From positions 1 to 25,248 of the forward strand of contig CAJUSB010000043.1 in the NCBI GenBank assembly GCA_910589115.1: a stretch of DNA of 25,248 bases. The letters are read 5' to 3'. Made by a program: the position numbers and the translations under genes. The notes under the pieces were generated by a model. The model worked only from the letters and a program-made list of their open reading frames with translations. It was not told the DNA's origin and ran no database searches. Source of the stretch: an uncultured Clostridia bacterium. GTDB lineage: Bacteria > Bacillota > Clostridia > Oscillospirales > Butyricicoccaceae. This document shows, piece by piece, positions 6,719 to 13,203 of the stretch (the first letter of the stretch is position 1; every line of letters begins with the position of its first letter).

Positions 6719-7462
6719 ATGAATAATGAATATGATAATGAAAGATTTTTTGAAGAATATGCAAAAATGCCTCGCAGTAAGGATGGATTAAGTGCGGCGG
6801 GGGAATGGCATCAGCTAAAGCCGCTGTTTCCGCCACTTGCTGGGAAAACGGTTCTTGATTTGGGGTGTGGGTATGGCTGGCATTGCAGCTTTGCGGCGGA
6901 GCAGGGGGCGGTAAAGGTACTGGGGCTTGACCTAAGCCGGAAAATGATAGAAGAAGCAAAGAGACGAAACGCCGAAAAACGAATCGAGTACCGCGTTTGT
7001 GGAATAGAAGAATATGAATATCCGGAAAATAAGTGGGATTGTGTCGTTTCCAATCTGGCCCTGCATTATATTGCAGATCTTGATAAAATATTTCAAAAGG
7101 TATATCAAACATTGAAGCCGGGCGGAAATTTTCTTTTTAACATAGAGCATCCAGTTTTTACGGCAGGTGTTGGGCAGGATTGGGTATATACCGCAGAAGG
7201 GAAGCCGCAATACTGGCCGATTGATAATTATTTTATCCCGGGGAAGCGGAGCACGCATTTTTTAGGATGTGAAGTTGTTAAACAGCACCATACCCTCACA
7301 CAGATAATGATGGGATTGTTGGATAACGGTTTTGAACTGGAAGCGGTAAAGGAGGCGGAACCGCCGGAAGAAATGATGCACATTCCGGGAATGAAGGACG
7401 AACTGCATCGGCCAATGATGCTGCTTGTGAAAGCAAAAAAACGGCCCATTGACAGGCCGTAA
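6719..7462 (+). CDS. Class I SAM-dependent methyltransferase, substrate unknown
   Basis: A 247-residue protein with a Rossmann methyltransferase core: motif I VLDLGCGYG at residues 45-53, LGLDLSRKMIEEA as motif II, VVSNLALHYIADL as the motif IV region, and LKPGGNFLFNIEHPVF after it. It resembles small-molecule methyltransferases annotated generically as type 11/25 (UbiE- or Tam-like), and the substrate cannot be read from sequence. The ATG at 6719 is preceded by AGGAG 11 bases away. The gene is clearly richer in A and T than metK and the cobalamin genes and stands alone between repeat copies A and B, which hints at separate acquisition. Its last codons form a hairpin that works as a terminator for the opposite strand. 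Confidence 0.85.
   Translation: MNNEYDNERFFEEYAKMPRSKDGLSAAGEWHQLKPLFPPLAGKTVLDLGCGYGWHCSFAAEQGAVKVLGLDLSRKMIEEAKRRNAEKRIEYRVCGIEEYEYPENKWDCVVSNLALHYIADLDKIFQKVYQTLKPGGNFLFNIEHPVFTAGVGQDWVYTAEGKPQYWPIDNYFIPGKRSTHFLGCEVVKQHHTLTQIMMGLLDNGFELEAVKEAEPPEEMMHIPGMKDELHRPMMLLVKAKKRPIDRP
7434..7460 (-). terminator. Terminator, minus strand, overlapping the methyltransferase 3' end
   Basis: On the minus strand ACGGCC, an eight-base loop, GGCCGT and then TTTTTTTGC form a compact intrinsic terminator. It lies inside the final codons of the plus-strand methyltransferase gene and would stop transcripts from the convergent minus-strand gene at 7777-8280. Confidence 0.7.
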
Positions 7463-7596
7463 ATTGAGATTGATTAAAGATATAAAATATTTATAAGTAA
7501 AATCCCGATACAGACCGCATGAAAACAAGTAGTGCAGCAAAAGCGCAAATAAGAACCTCCCAACCCACCAAAAAGAAAATACTTCTGTCCTTTGCC

Positions 7597-7630
7597 GCTG
7601 CGCCCCGCCGTTCTTTTGGCGGGGCGCAGC
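7597..7630. repeat. 13-bp-stem hairpin
   Basis: GCTGCGCCCCGCC (7597-7609) and GGCGGGGCGCAGC (7618-7630) are perfect complements around a short loop containing TTCTTTT. The core CCCCGCC...CTTTTGGCGGGG recurs at 6594-6616. It lies beside repeat copy B, so it may be part of the same repeat family. Confidence 0.75.
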
Positions 7631-7663
7631 CGTATTGCATAAGCGGGCGGCTTGGCAACCAGC

Positions 7664-7735
7664 TCCCGTCCCGCCCGCAGGCGAAGGAAGGGAGTCCAGA
7701 GGGACAAGTCCCTCTGGCGCTGTCCGCGTAGGACC
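7664..7735 (-). repeat. GC-rich dispersed repeat, copy B (partial, inverted)
   Basis: The reverse complement of the second half of copies A and C: it starts CCCGTCCCGCCCGCAGGCGA and includes GGGACAAGTCCCTCTGGCGC. The AAAGGGCGCTGCCC half is missing. It lies between the two convergent genes, in a 314-base gap that otherwise holds only the adjacent hairpin. Confidence 0.85.
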
Positions 7736-7776
7736 GCGCGCCGCGCAGGCGAGGGCAAAAGGGGGCAGCACAAACC

Positions 7777-8280
7777 TTACGTGAAGATGTATTTGCTGCC
7801 GGAGGTGGATGGGCCGGGGGAGGCGGAGGCAGCGGAGAGGGTGGTGTCTCCGGATTCGGCTTCGCGGCGGTCTTCTTCGTCCAGTACGCTGTCCCAGGTT
7901 TTGGGGTCTGGCTTTTCGCGGCGCTGGGACAGTGCAAGCATGTAGGAGGCGGGGTCTTTTTTCAGAAGGTAGTTGAGGTCTTCTTTGGGGACTTTGTCGC
8001 CTCTGCGCAGCCGGGATGCGATTTTCAGGCATTTGTCCAGCTGCTTTTGCTCTTTTTCCAGTATTTTAAGCTGGGAGCTTTGATCTTGGCTGCCTTCTGA
8101 CGGGGTTTCCCAAGCGCGTTTGTTCTGTTCGCTGATGTAGGCAAGGGCCTGCTTGGAGAGGGTCAGCCGGTCGGTGGTTTTCTTGGGGAGCGGGGAGGCG
8201 GCCGGTTTTTTCTTTGGCTTGCGTTCGGCTGCTGCTGCCTGTTCCCGGAGTGAAGGACGTAAAATCTGACGGATATTCAT
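7777..8280 (-). CDS. Hypothetical charged protein (167 aa)
   Basis: A 167-residue, soluble, highly charged protein. It has a Lys/Pro-rich N-terminus (KPKKKPAASPLPKK), a probable coiled coil around residues 70-95 (KILEKEQKQLDKCLKIASRLRRGD), and then a conserved-looking block DLNYLLKKDPASYMLALSQRR...DPKTWDSVLDEED, followed by a Ser-rich tail. Similar small proteins with a helix-pair ending in a WxSVLxEED block occur in Clostridia without assigned function, from memory of the pattern only. There is no signal peptide or membrane segment. An AGGAGG site seven bases before the ATG and a near-consensus promoter support expression. It is monocistronic. Confidence 0.75.
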   Translation of the reverse strand: MNIRQILRPSLREQAAAAERKPKKKPAASPLPKKTTDRLTLSKQALAYISEQNKRAWETPSEGSQDQSSQLKILEKEQKQLDKCLKIASRLRRGDKVPKEDLNYLLKKDPASYMLALSQRREKPDPKTWDSVLDEEDRREAESGDTTLSAASASPGPSTSGSKYIFT

Positions 8281-8303
8281 GGTATCGCCTCCTGTTTTAT
8301 GAT

Positions 8304-8338
8304 ATGATAATTATATCATTTTTAGGAAGCCGATTCAA
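8304..8338 (-). promoter_or_regulatory. Promoter of the 167-aa gene with overlapping palindrome
   Basis: On the minus strand -35 TTGAAT (8333-8338), 17-base spacer and consensus -10 TATAAT (8310-8315). The -10 lies in the centre of the dyad ATGATA-TAAT-TATCAT (8304-8319), which could be an operator or simply AT-rich symmetry. Confidence 0.75.
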
Positions 8339-8370
8339 GCACCTCTCCCAAAAAAGGATGCATTCGCGTT

Positions 8371-8502
8371 CGCCTCCGCAGCGGGCGCCAAAGGGCGCTG
8401 CCCTCTGGACTCCCGCCCCTCGCCGGGGCGGCGTCCTGCGCGGACCGCGCCAGAGGGACTCGTCCCTCTGGACTCCCCTCCATCGCCTGCGGGCGGGACG
8501 GG
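8371..8502 (+). repeat. GC-rich dispersed repeat, copy C
   Basis: Near-identical to copy A (6431-6560) over its full length, in the same orientation, with small differences such as GACCGCGCC for GACAGCGCC. It lies just upstream of the divergent promoter of the 167-aa gene and at the left edge of the cobalamin operon's control region. Confidence 0.9.
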
Positions 8503-8792
8503 AGCTTCCTACAACACCTTTACAGCGCCCGATATGGACGGCCCTGCCCCTGTGAGAAGGAAGAGAGAAGCTTTTGATAGGAATATGTTTCAGAAAATTT
8601 GCCGAAACTGGGCTTATAATTCCTGCTGCCGGGAACCATTCATATCATCAGCCCAGCTGTTCTGTCAGGGTAGCGAGGCGGGTTTCTGCGTTATCGATTG
8701 TGATAACATCTGCGCCGGAGTCCACAAAGAACAGGGCGGATAGGAGAATGTTTTTAATTTTGGTACATAAATATCGGAACCGGCAGACCTGC
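8503..8792. other. Intergenic stretch without a convincing gene
   Basis: No plus-strand frame here has a credible start and ribosome binding site. On the minus strand an open frame spans 8648-8932 (94 codons). Its last 35 residues (ALFFVDSGADVITIDNAETR and on to LTEQLG) look protein-like, but its first part is simply the palindrome at 8823-8985 read through. I regard it as a possible gene relic and do not call it a gene. Confidence 0.4.
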
Positions 8793-8821
8793 TTGACAGC
8801 CGGATAAGGATAGGCTATACT
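8793..8821 (+). promoter_or_regulatory. Cobalamin operon promoter (TTGACA-17-TATACT)
   Basis: Consensus -35 TTGACA (8793-8798) and -10 TATACT (8816-8821) with an exact 17-base spacer. It has the same -35, -10 and spacing as the metK promoter. It is the best plus-strand promoter upstream of the cobalamin riboswitch. Transcription would start near 8828, inside the palindrome described next, giving a 5' leader of over 500 bases. Confidence 0.75.
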
Positions 8822-8822
8822 A

Positions 8823-8985
8823 AGAACCGATCCCGAAATAATCCGCACACAGTTTGCTTGCATCTTTTCCGCCATGCCGCGCCGTTTTTCCTTGAAATCC
8901 GTCAGGATTCCTGCGGGAAATCGGCTTTGCATGACGAAAAACCTGACGGCGCAACCTGCGCACGTCTTATTTTGGGATCGGTTCT
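8823..8985. repeat. 163-bp imperfect palindrome between promoter and B12 riboswitch
   Basis: The outer arms AGAACCGATCCCGAAATAA (8823-8841) and TTATTTTGGGATCGGTTCT (8967-8985) are complementary except at one position, where the RNA pair would be a G-U type. Complementarity continues inward in weaker form: TTTTCCGCCATGC pairs with the GCATGACGAAAAA segment, and CCGTCAGG near the centre pairs with CCTGACGG. The whole unit could fold as one long hairpin. It may be a MITE-like repeat that settled behind the promoter, or a structured leader element. I recognise no known RNA family. Confidence 0.7.
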
Positions 8986-9007
8986 AAATCTGTTCCGGGG
9001 GCTGGTT

Positions 9008-9203
9008 GGAGCCGGTTCCCTGTATTTCGGAGAAGGTGCCTGCGGCGCAGCTGCGGGAGAATAGAGAAACGGGTGTAATTCCCGTGCGGTTCCGCCGCTG
9101 TAACGGAGGAGCCCACATCGCAAGCCGGTTCAGACGGCTGCCACTGGGAAACTGGGAAGGCGTGGTGTGGGCAGTGATCCCGAAGCCAGAAGACCTGCCT
9201 TAC
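9008..9203 (+). ncRNA. Cobalamin (adenosylcobalamin) riboswitch
   Basis: The conserved parts are present in order: a GGTGCC segment near 9039, ACGGG...TTCCCGTGCGGT, CCGCCGCTGTAACGGAGGAGCC, the B12 box in GGCTGCCACTGGG (9136-9148), GGGAAGGCG, and the 3' signature CCCGAAGCCAGAAGACCTGCC split across 9179-9199. The kissing-loop type expression platform leads into the terminator at 9298-9336. It should reduce expression of the whole cbi/hem/cob operon when adenosylcobalamin is plentiful. Confidence 0.95.
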
Positions 9204-9297
9204 CCCGAGAAAACATACGGTTACGGGCTTTAACCGGTATGTACATATATTCGGGCACTGTCCTGCCCACCATGGGGGACGTGCGCGTTTTTGTGCG

Positions 9298-9336
9298 CCG
9301 GTTGGATGCAGCAGCATCCTGCCGGTGCTGTTTTTT
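9298..9336 (+). terminator. Riboswitch-controlled terminator before cbiD
   Basis: The stem CCGG-TT-GGATGC pairs with GCATCC-TG-CCGG around loop AGCA, followed by TGCTGTTTTTTATC. It lies about 95 bases after the riboswitch and 26 bases before the cbiD start, the expected place for transcriptional attenuation. Confidence 0.85.
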
Positions 9337-9362
9337 ATCCGGCAGATGGGGGAGGTTTTGAA

Positions 9363-10505
9363 TTGGAGCGTTCAGCGTTCGAGCCGTGCGGCGCAGTATA
9401 TCGGCGTGGCAGACGGCTCCGCTGCGGCTATACGACTGGCACCTGTGCTGCCGCTGCCGCGCAGGCTGCGGCGGAGCTGCTGCTGTCCGGGCAGCTGCCG
9501 GAATCAATACGATATACCACACCTGGCGGTATCGTGCTGTACCTTGTGCCGGAGTGTGCCGCCTGCACGGATGGGACTGCCGTTTGCGCCGTCCGCAAAG
9601 ACAGCGGGGACGACCCGGACGTGACGGACGGCATCCGCATTTTTGCCTCTGTTTCGCGCGTCCCGCAGGGGATTGTCATAGCAGGCGGCGCGGGGATTGG
9701 ACGGGTCACCCGTCCGGGCCTGAAATGCGCCGTAGGGGAAGCGGCAATTAACCCGGCTCCCCGCGCCCAGATTACGGCGGCGCTCGAAGCCGTTCTGCGG
9801 AAGCATTCTGCGTTCTGCGGCCTGCGGGCGGTCATCTCGGCGGAGGACGGCGAGGCCATTGCCGAAAAAACCTATAACCGCCATTTGGGTATTATCGGGG
9901 GCATTTCCATTCTGGGGACGAGCGGGATTGTCGAGCCTATGAGTGAAGCCGCGCTGACCGATACCATCCATCTGGAACTCGATGCGCATTATGCCGGAGG
10001 ACAGCGGATTGCGTTCCTTTGTCCCGGCAACTATGGTGCGGATTTTGCCCGGGAGATGCTTGGGCTGCCATTAAGTAAAGCAGTCAAATGTTCCAATTAT
10101 ATTGGTGATGCGCTGGATTATGCCGCTTATTGTGGTTTCCCGGAAATTTTGCTGGTCGGCCATGCAGGCAAGCTCTGTAAGCTGGCGGCAGGCGGGATGA
10201 ACACGCATTCATCCGTCTGTGACAGCCGCCGGGAGGTATTCACTGCACACGCGGCACTTTGTGGAGTGGAGCGCAGTGCCTTAGAACAGTTGATGGAAGC
10301 TGTTACCGTGGATGCGTGCATAGAAATCCTGGAGCAGTCAGGTCTGCGGGACACAGTGCTGGCACGGATTGGAGAAGCCATAGAGGCCCAGCTGTGCCGC
10401 CGTCTGAACGGACGAGCACGGGTCGAATATATTATGTTTACCGAGCGTTACGGCATACTTGCGCAGTCAGCAGGGGCGCGGGCGCTCTGTGAGGTGTTAA
10501 AATGA
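9363..10505 (+). CDS. cbiD: Cobalt-precorrin-5B C1-methyltransferase
   Basis: The 380-residue product methylates C1 of the ring in the anaerobic cobalamin pathway. I chose the TTG at 9363 because GGGGGAGG sits eight bases before it and family similarity starts there. The longer open frame would run through the riboswitch terminator. The diagnostic N-terminal motif CGYTTGTCAAAAAQAA is at residues 21-36, and GGISILGTSGIVEPMSEAA and HAGKLCKLAAGGMNTHS follow in the usual order. It is the first gene of the operon, under the cobalamin riboswitch, and its stop overlaps the start of cbiL (ATGA). Confidence 0.95.
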   Translation: MERSAFEPCGAVYRRGRRLRCGYTTGTCAAAAAQAAAELLLSGQLPESIRYTTPGGIVLYLVPECAACTDGTAVCAVRKDSGDDPDVTDGIRIFASVSRVPQGIVIAGGAGIGRVTRPGLKCAVGEAAINPAPRAQITAALEAVLRKHSAFCGLRAVISAEDGEAIAEKTYNRHLGIIGGISILGTSGIVEPMSEAALTDTIHLELDAHYAGGQRIAFLCPGNYGADFAREMLGLPLSKAVKCSNYIGDALDYAAYCGFPEILLVGHAGKLCKLAAGGMNTHSSVCDSRREVFTAHAALCGVERSALEQLMEAVTVDACIEILEQSGLRDTVLARIGEAIEAQLCRRLNGRARVEYIMFTERYGILAQSAGARALCEVLK

Positions 10506-11176
10506 CTGAAAAAGGGAAATTATATGGAGTTGGGGCAGGCCCTGGAGATCCCGAACTGCTGACATGCAAAGCGGTGCGGCTGCTGCGGGAATGTGATGTT
10601 GTGGCAGCGCCGGACGGGGAACGAACGGCCTATCAGATTGCGGCGCAGTACGCGGAAGGAAAACCGGCTTTGTTCTGTAATCTGCCTATGACGCGCGATA
10701 AGGCGGCAGCTGCGGCAAGCCATCAGGCAGCAGCCGACGCGCTGTGCAACCTGCTGGACGAGGGAAAAACCATCGTATTTCTGACACTGGGGGACCCGTC
10801 CGTATATTCAACCTATTGGTATTTGCATCGGATCATCGTGTCACGCGGCTATGAAGCGGAAATGGTGCCCGGCGTTCCATCCTTTTGCGCGGCGGCTGCG
10901 GCGCTTGGGCGTGCGCTTTGTGAAGGGAGCGAAGCGCTCCATATCCTGCCCGCCTCACATGGTCAGACGATTCCGAAAGAGGGCAATCTGGTATTGATGA
11001 AAGCCGGAAAATCCATGCCCGAGGCCTGCCGTGAGCTGGAAGCGATAGGCCGTCTGAAAGATGCCGCGTTGGTTGAACGCTGCGGCATGGAGGGGGAACG
11101 CATTCTGACTGACTTGACCGCATTGGACGGCAGCGCCGGATATTTCTCCATTATTCTGGTAAATGACAAAAAATAA
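10502..11176 (+). CDS. cbiL: Cobalt-factor II C20-methyltransferase
   Basis: A 224-residue tetrapyrrole methylase that adds the C20 methyl group early in corrin synthesis. The N-terminal glycine-rich loop YGVGAGPGDPELLTCKAVR, the LTLGDPSVYSTYWYLH segment and VPGVPSFCAAAAAL are typical of CbiL/CobI and distinguish it from the other methylases in this operon. Length matches the family. It overlaps cbiD by four bases. The next gene is 234 bases away, the only sizeable gap in the operon. Confidence 0.94.
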   Translation: MTEKGKLYGVGAGPGDPELLTCKAVRLLRECDVVAAPDGERTAYQIAAQYAEGKPALFCNLPMTRDKAAAAASHQAAADALCNLLDEGKTIVFLTLGDPSVYSTYWYLHRIIVSRGYEAEMVPGVPSFCAAAAALGRALCEGSEALHILPASHGQTIPKEGNLVLMKAGKSMPEACRELEAIGRLKDAALVERCGMEGERILTDLTALDGSAGYFSIILVNDKK

Positions 11177-11400
11177 ATAATCCAAAATTATAAATAACCG
11201 CATGTGACCACCCCGCCCGCTGTCCTTATGGCGGGCGGGGCAGCAGGCAGTGTGGAGCGGGGACGTACCAATTCCCCGCCGCAGCGGAAATAAAGTTTTT
11301 ACTCGATTTTTTTACAAAAAAATCGCGGGTGCAGGGCAGAGCCCTGCCGCAGCCCGCGTAGGGCGAAACCAAACGGCGTTTCCGTAGCCGCTGGAAATAT
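11177..11400. repeat. Repeat-filled gap between cbiL and cbiF
   Basis: It holds three structures: CCCCGCCCGC/GCGGGCGGGG (11211-11220 with 11231-11240), the near-palindrome CGATTTTTTT-AC-AAAAAAATCG (11304-11325), and the strong stem CGCGGG-T-GCAGGGC...GCCCTGC...CCCGCG (11324-11358). On the minus strand the last stem is followed by GATTTTTTT and makes a textbook terminator against antisense transcripts. On the plus strand the stem has no T-run. The GCGGGTGCAGGGCAG core recurs inverted at 25210-25235. No coding sequence is visible. Confidence 0.75.
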
Positions 11401-11410
11401 AGGAGGGTAA

Positions 11411-12166
11411 ATGGTTTACTTTGTTGGGGCAGGTTCGGGGGCGCCCGACCTCATTACAGTGCGCGGCGCAAAGCTGATTGCACAAGCTGACGTTATCGTT
11501 TATGCGGGTTCCTTGGTGAATCCCGCCCTTTTGGACGGAAAGAAAAAAACATGCAGCGTTTTTAACAGCGCCGAAATGACGATGGAACAAGTGCTGCACG
11601 TTATGATCCCAGCAGCGCAGGACGGAAAACTGGTCGTGCGCCTGCATACCGGAGATCCATGTGTTTACGGCGCGCACCGGGAGCAGATGGACGCCCTGGA
11701 TGCAGCAGGCATTCCCTACGAAGTCTGCCCTGGCGTGTCGTCCTTCTGCGGCGCAGCGGCTGCGCTCCGCGCAGAATATACGCTGCCCGGTATCAGTCAG
11801 ACCGTCATTCTCACCCGCATGGAAGGACGCACGCCTGTGCCCGAATCAGAGCGCATAGAAGCATTGGCCGCGCATGGGGCCAGCATGGCCGTGTTTTTGT
11901 CAGCCGGGAAGTTGGCAGAACTTTCCCAGCGGCTGGAAGCAGGCGGTTATGCCCCGGATACCCCGGCGGCTATCATTTATAAAGCCTCCTGGCCGGATGA
12001 GAAAATTGTCCACACGACCGTTTCTGGACTCGCAGAGGCCGCGGACAGGGCACAGATTACAAAAACTGCATTGATTGTTGTAGGCCGTTTCCTTGGCGGC
12101 GGCTATGAACGTTCACGGCTGTATGATCCGTCCTTTACGACCGGTTTTCGGGAGGGCAGGGCATGA
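11411..12166 (+). CDS. cbiF: Cobalt-precorrin-4 C11-methyltransferase
   Basis: A 251-residue tetrapyrrole methylase adding the C11 methyl group. Key segments are VYFVGAGSGAPDLITVRGA at the start, VIVYAGSLVNPALL, RLHTGDPCVYGAHREQMDAL, and CPGVSSFCGAAAAL. The alanine-glycine-serine-leucine-valine stretch after VIVY is characteristic of CbiF/CobM. AGGAGGG sits three bases before the ATG, a fresh strong ribosome binding site, as expected after the untranslated gap. The end overlaps cbiG by four bases. Confidence 0.95.
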   Translation: MVYFVGAGSGAPDLITVRGAKLIAQADVIVYAGSLVNPALLDGKKKTCSVFNSAEMTMEQVLHVMIPAAQDGKLVVRLHTGDPCVYGAHREQMDALDAAGIPYEVCPGVSSFCGAAAALRAEYTLPGISQTVILTRMEGRTPVPESERIEALAAHGASMAVFLSAGKLAELSQRLEAGGYAPDTPAAIIYKASWPDEKIVHTTVSGLAEAADRAQITKTALIVVGRFLGGGYERSRLYDPSFTTGFREGRA

Positions 12167-13203
12167 CACATGCAAAAGTCGTTTCCTTTACCAGCCGGGG
12201 CGCGGCGCTTGCCGCACAGGTGTGCGGCTGCCTGGAAAATACAGTCGCTGAACGCTATGACCGTGCGGACAGCCCCGATTTGCAGAAGACCTCGCTCACA
12301 CGGTTCGCTCAGCAGGCGATGATGGATTGCAGCCTGATCGTTTTTATCGGCGCAGCCGGGATTGCTGTGCGGGCTATCGCGCCCTATCTGGTTGGAAAAG
12401 CGGCTGACCCGGCAGTTCTGGTACTGGATGAAAACGGACGGTTTGTGATTCCGCTGCTTTCCGGGCATCTCGGCGGCGCAAATGCATATGCCCGGCAGCT
12501 TGCCGCCGCATTAGGGGCACAGGCAGTCATTACCACGGCAACGGACGGGCGCGGCGTGTTCGCAGTCGATGAATGGGCACGGGAACAGGGTTTCATTGTG
12601 GCAGAACCGGGCAAAATCCGAATGGTTTCGGCAGCGCTGCTGCGCGGTGAGCGCATCGGTTTTCGTTCGGAGCGGCCCGTTGAGGGTATCCTTCCGGACG
12701 GCCTGGATATCTGCGGAAGCCCTGTGGTCGGGGTTTCGATTGGGCTGGATATGTCCGCTGCGCCGTTTGAATGCACGCTGCATCTGGTTCCACGTGTGGT
12801 GCATATTGGATTCGGGTGCAGGCGTGGCGCGTGCGCTGCGGCAGTAGAAGCAGCCGCCAGTGCCGCACTTGCAGCTGCGGGCCTGCCCCCGGAAGCAATC
12901 TGCCGTGCAGCAACCATCGACCGCAAAGCGGACGAGCCCGGGCTTGCGTCATTCTGTGCGGCGCACGGGCTTGCGCTGGACGTGTTTCCTGCGGAGGTGT
13001 TGGCTGCTGTGCCTGGCGACTTTACCGCTTCCGCATTTGTAGAGGGCACGGTCGGGGTCGATAATGTATGCGAACGTGCGGCAGTCTGTTCCGCCGGGTG
13101 CGGGCAGCTGTTGTGCCAAAAAACGGTGCGGGACGGCGTGACAGCCGCCCTTGCCGCCGGAGAATGGAGGGTTTCTTTTGCAGCTGGAAATGGCTGGGAT
13201 TGA
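12163..13203 (+). CDS. cbiG: Cobalt-precorrin-5A hydrolase
   Basis: A 346-residue protein that opens the delta-lactone of cobalt-precorrin-5A and releases acetaldehyde, the step that makes ring contraction irreversible. The N-terminal and central domains are recognised from FIGAAGIAVRAIAPYL, DPAVLVLDENGRFVIPLLSGHLGGANAYAR and ATDGRGVFAVDEWA. The C-terminal CbiG domain has HIGFGCRRGACAAAVEAA and FTASAFVEGTVGVDNVCERAA. Length is normal. It overlaps cbiF by four bases and hemA by 26 bases. Confidence 0.94.
   Translation: MTHAKVVSFTSRGAALAAQVCGCLENTVAERYDRADSPDLQKTSLTRFAQQAMMDCSLIVFIGAAGIAVRAIAPYLVGKAADPAVLVLDENGRFVIPLLSGHLGGANAYARQLAAALGAQAVITTATDGRGVFAVDEWAREQGFIVAEPGKIRMVSAALLRGERIGFRSERPVEGILPDGLDICGSPVVGVSIGLDMSAAPFECTLHLVPRVVHIGFGCRRGACAAAVEAAASAALAAAGLPPEAICRAATIDRKADEPGLASFCAAHGLALDVFPAEVLAAVPGDFTASAFVEGTVGVDNVCERAAVCSAGCGQLLCQKTVRDGVTAALAAGEWRVSFAAGNGWD

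Noticed and set aside
6431..8502. CRISPR array
   Set aside because: The repeats are over 70 bases, only three copies, in mixed orientation, separated by genes; no spacers and no cas genes.
9291..9362. Longer cbiD start at the ATG at 9291
   Set aside because: It would translate the riboswitch terminator, lacks a ribosome binding site, and adds residues unlike the CbiD family.
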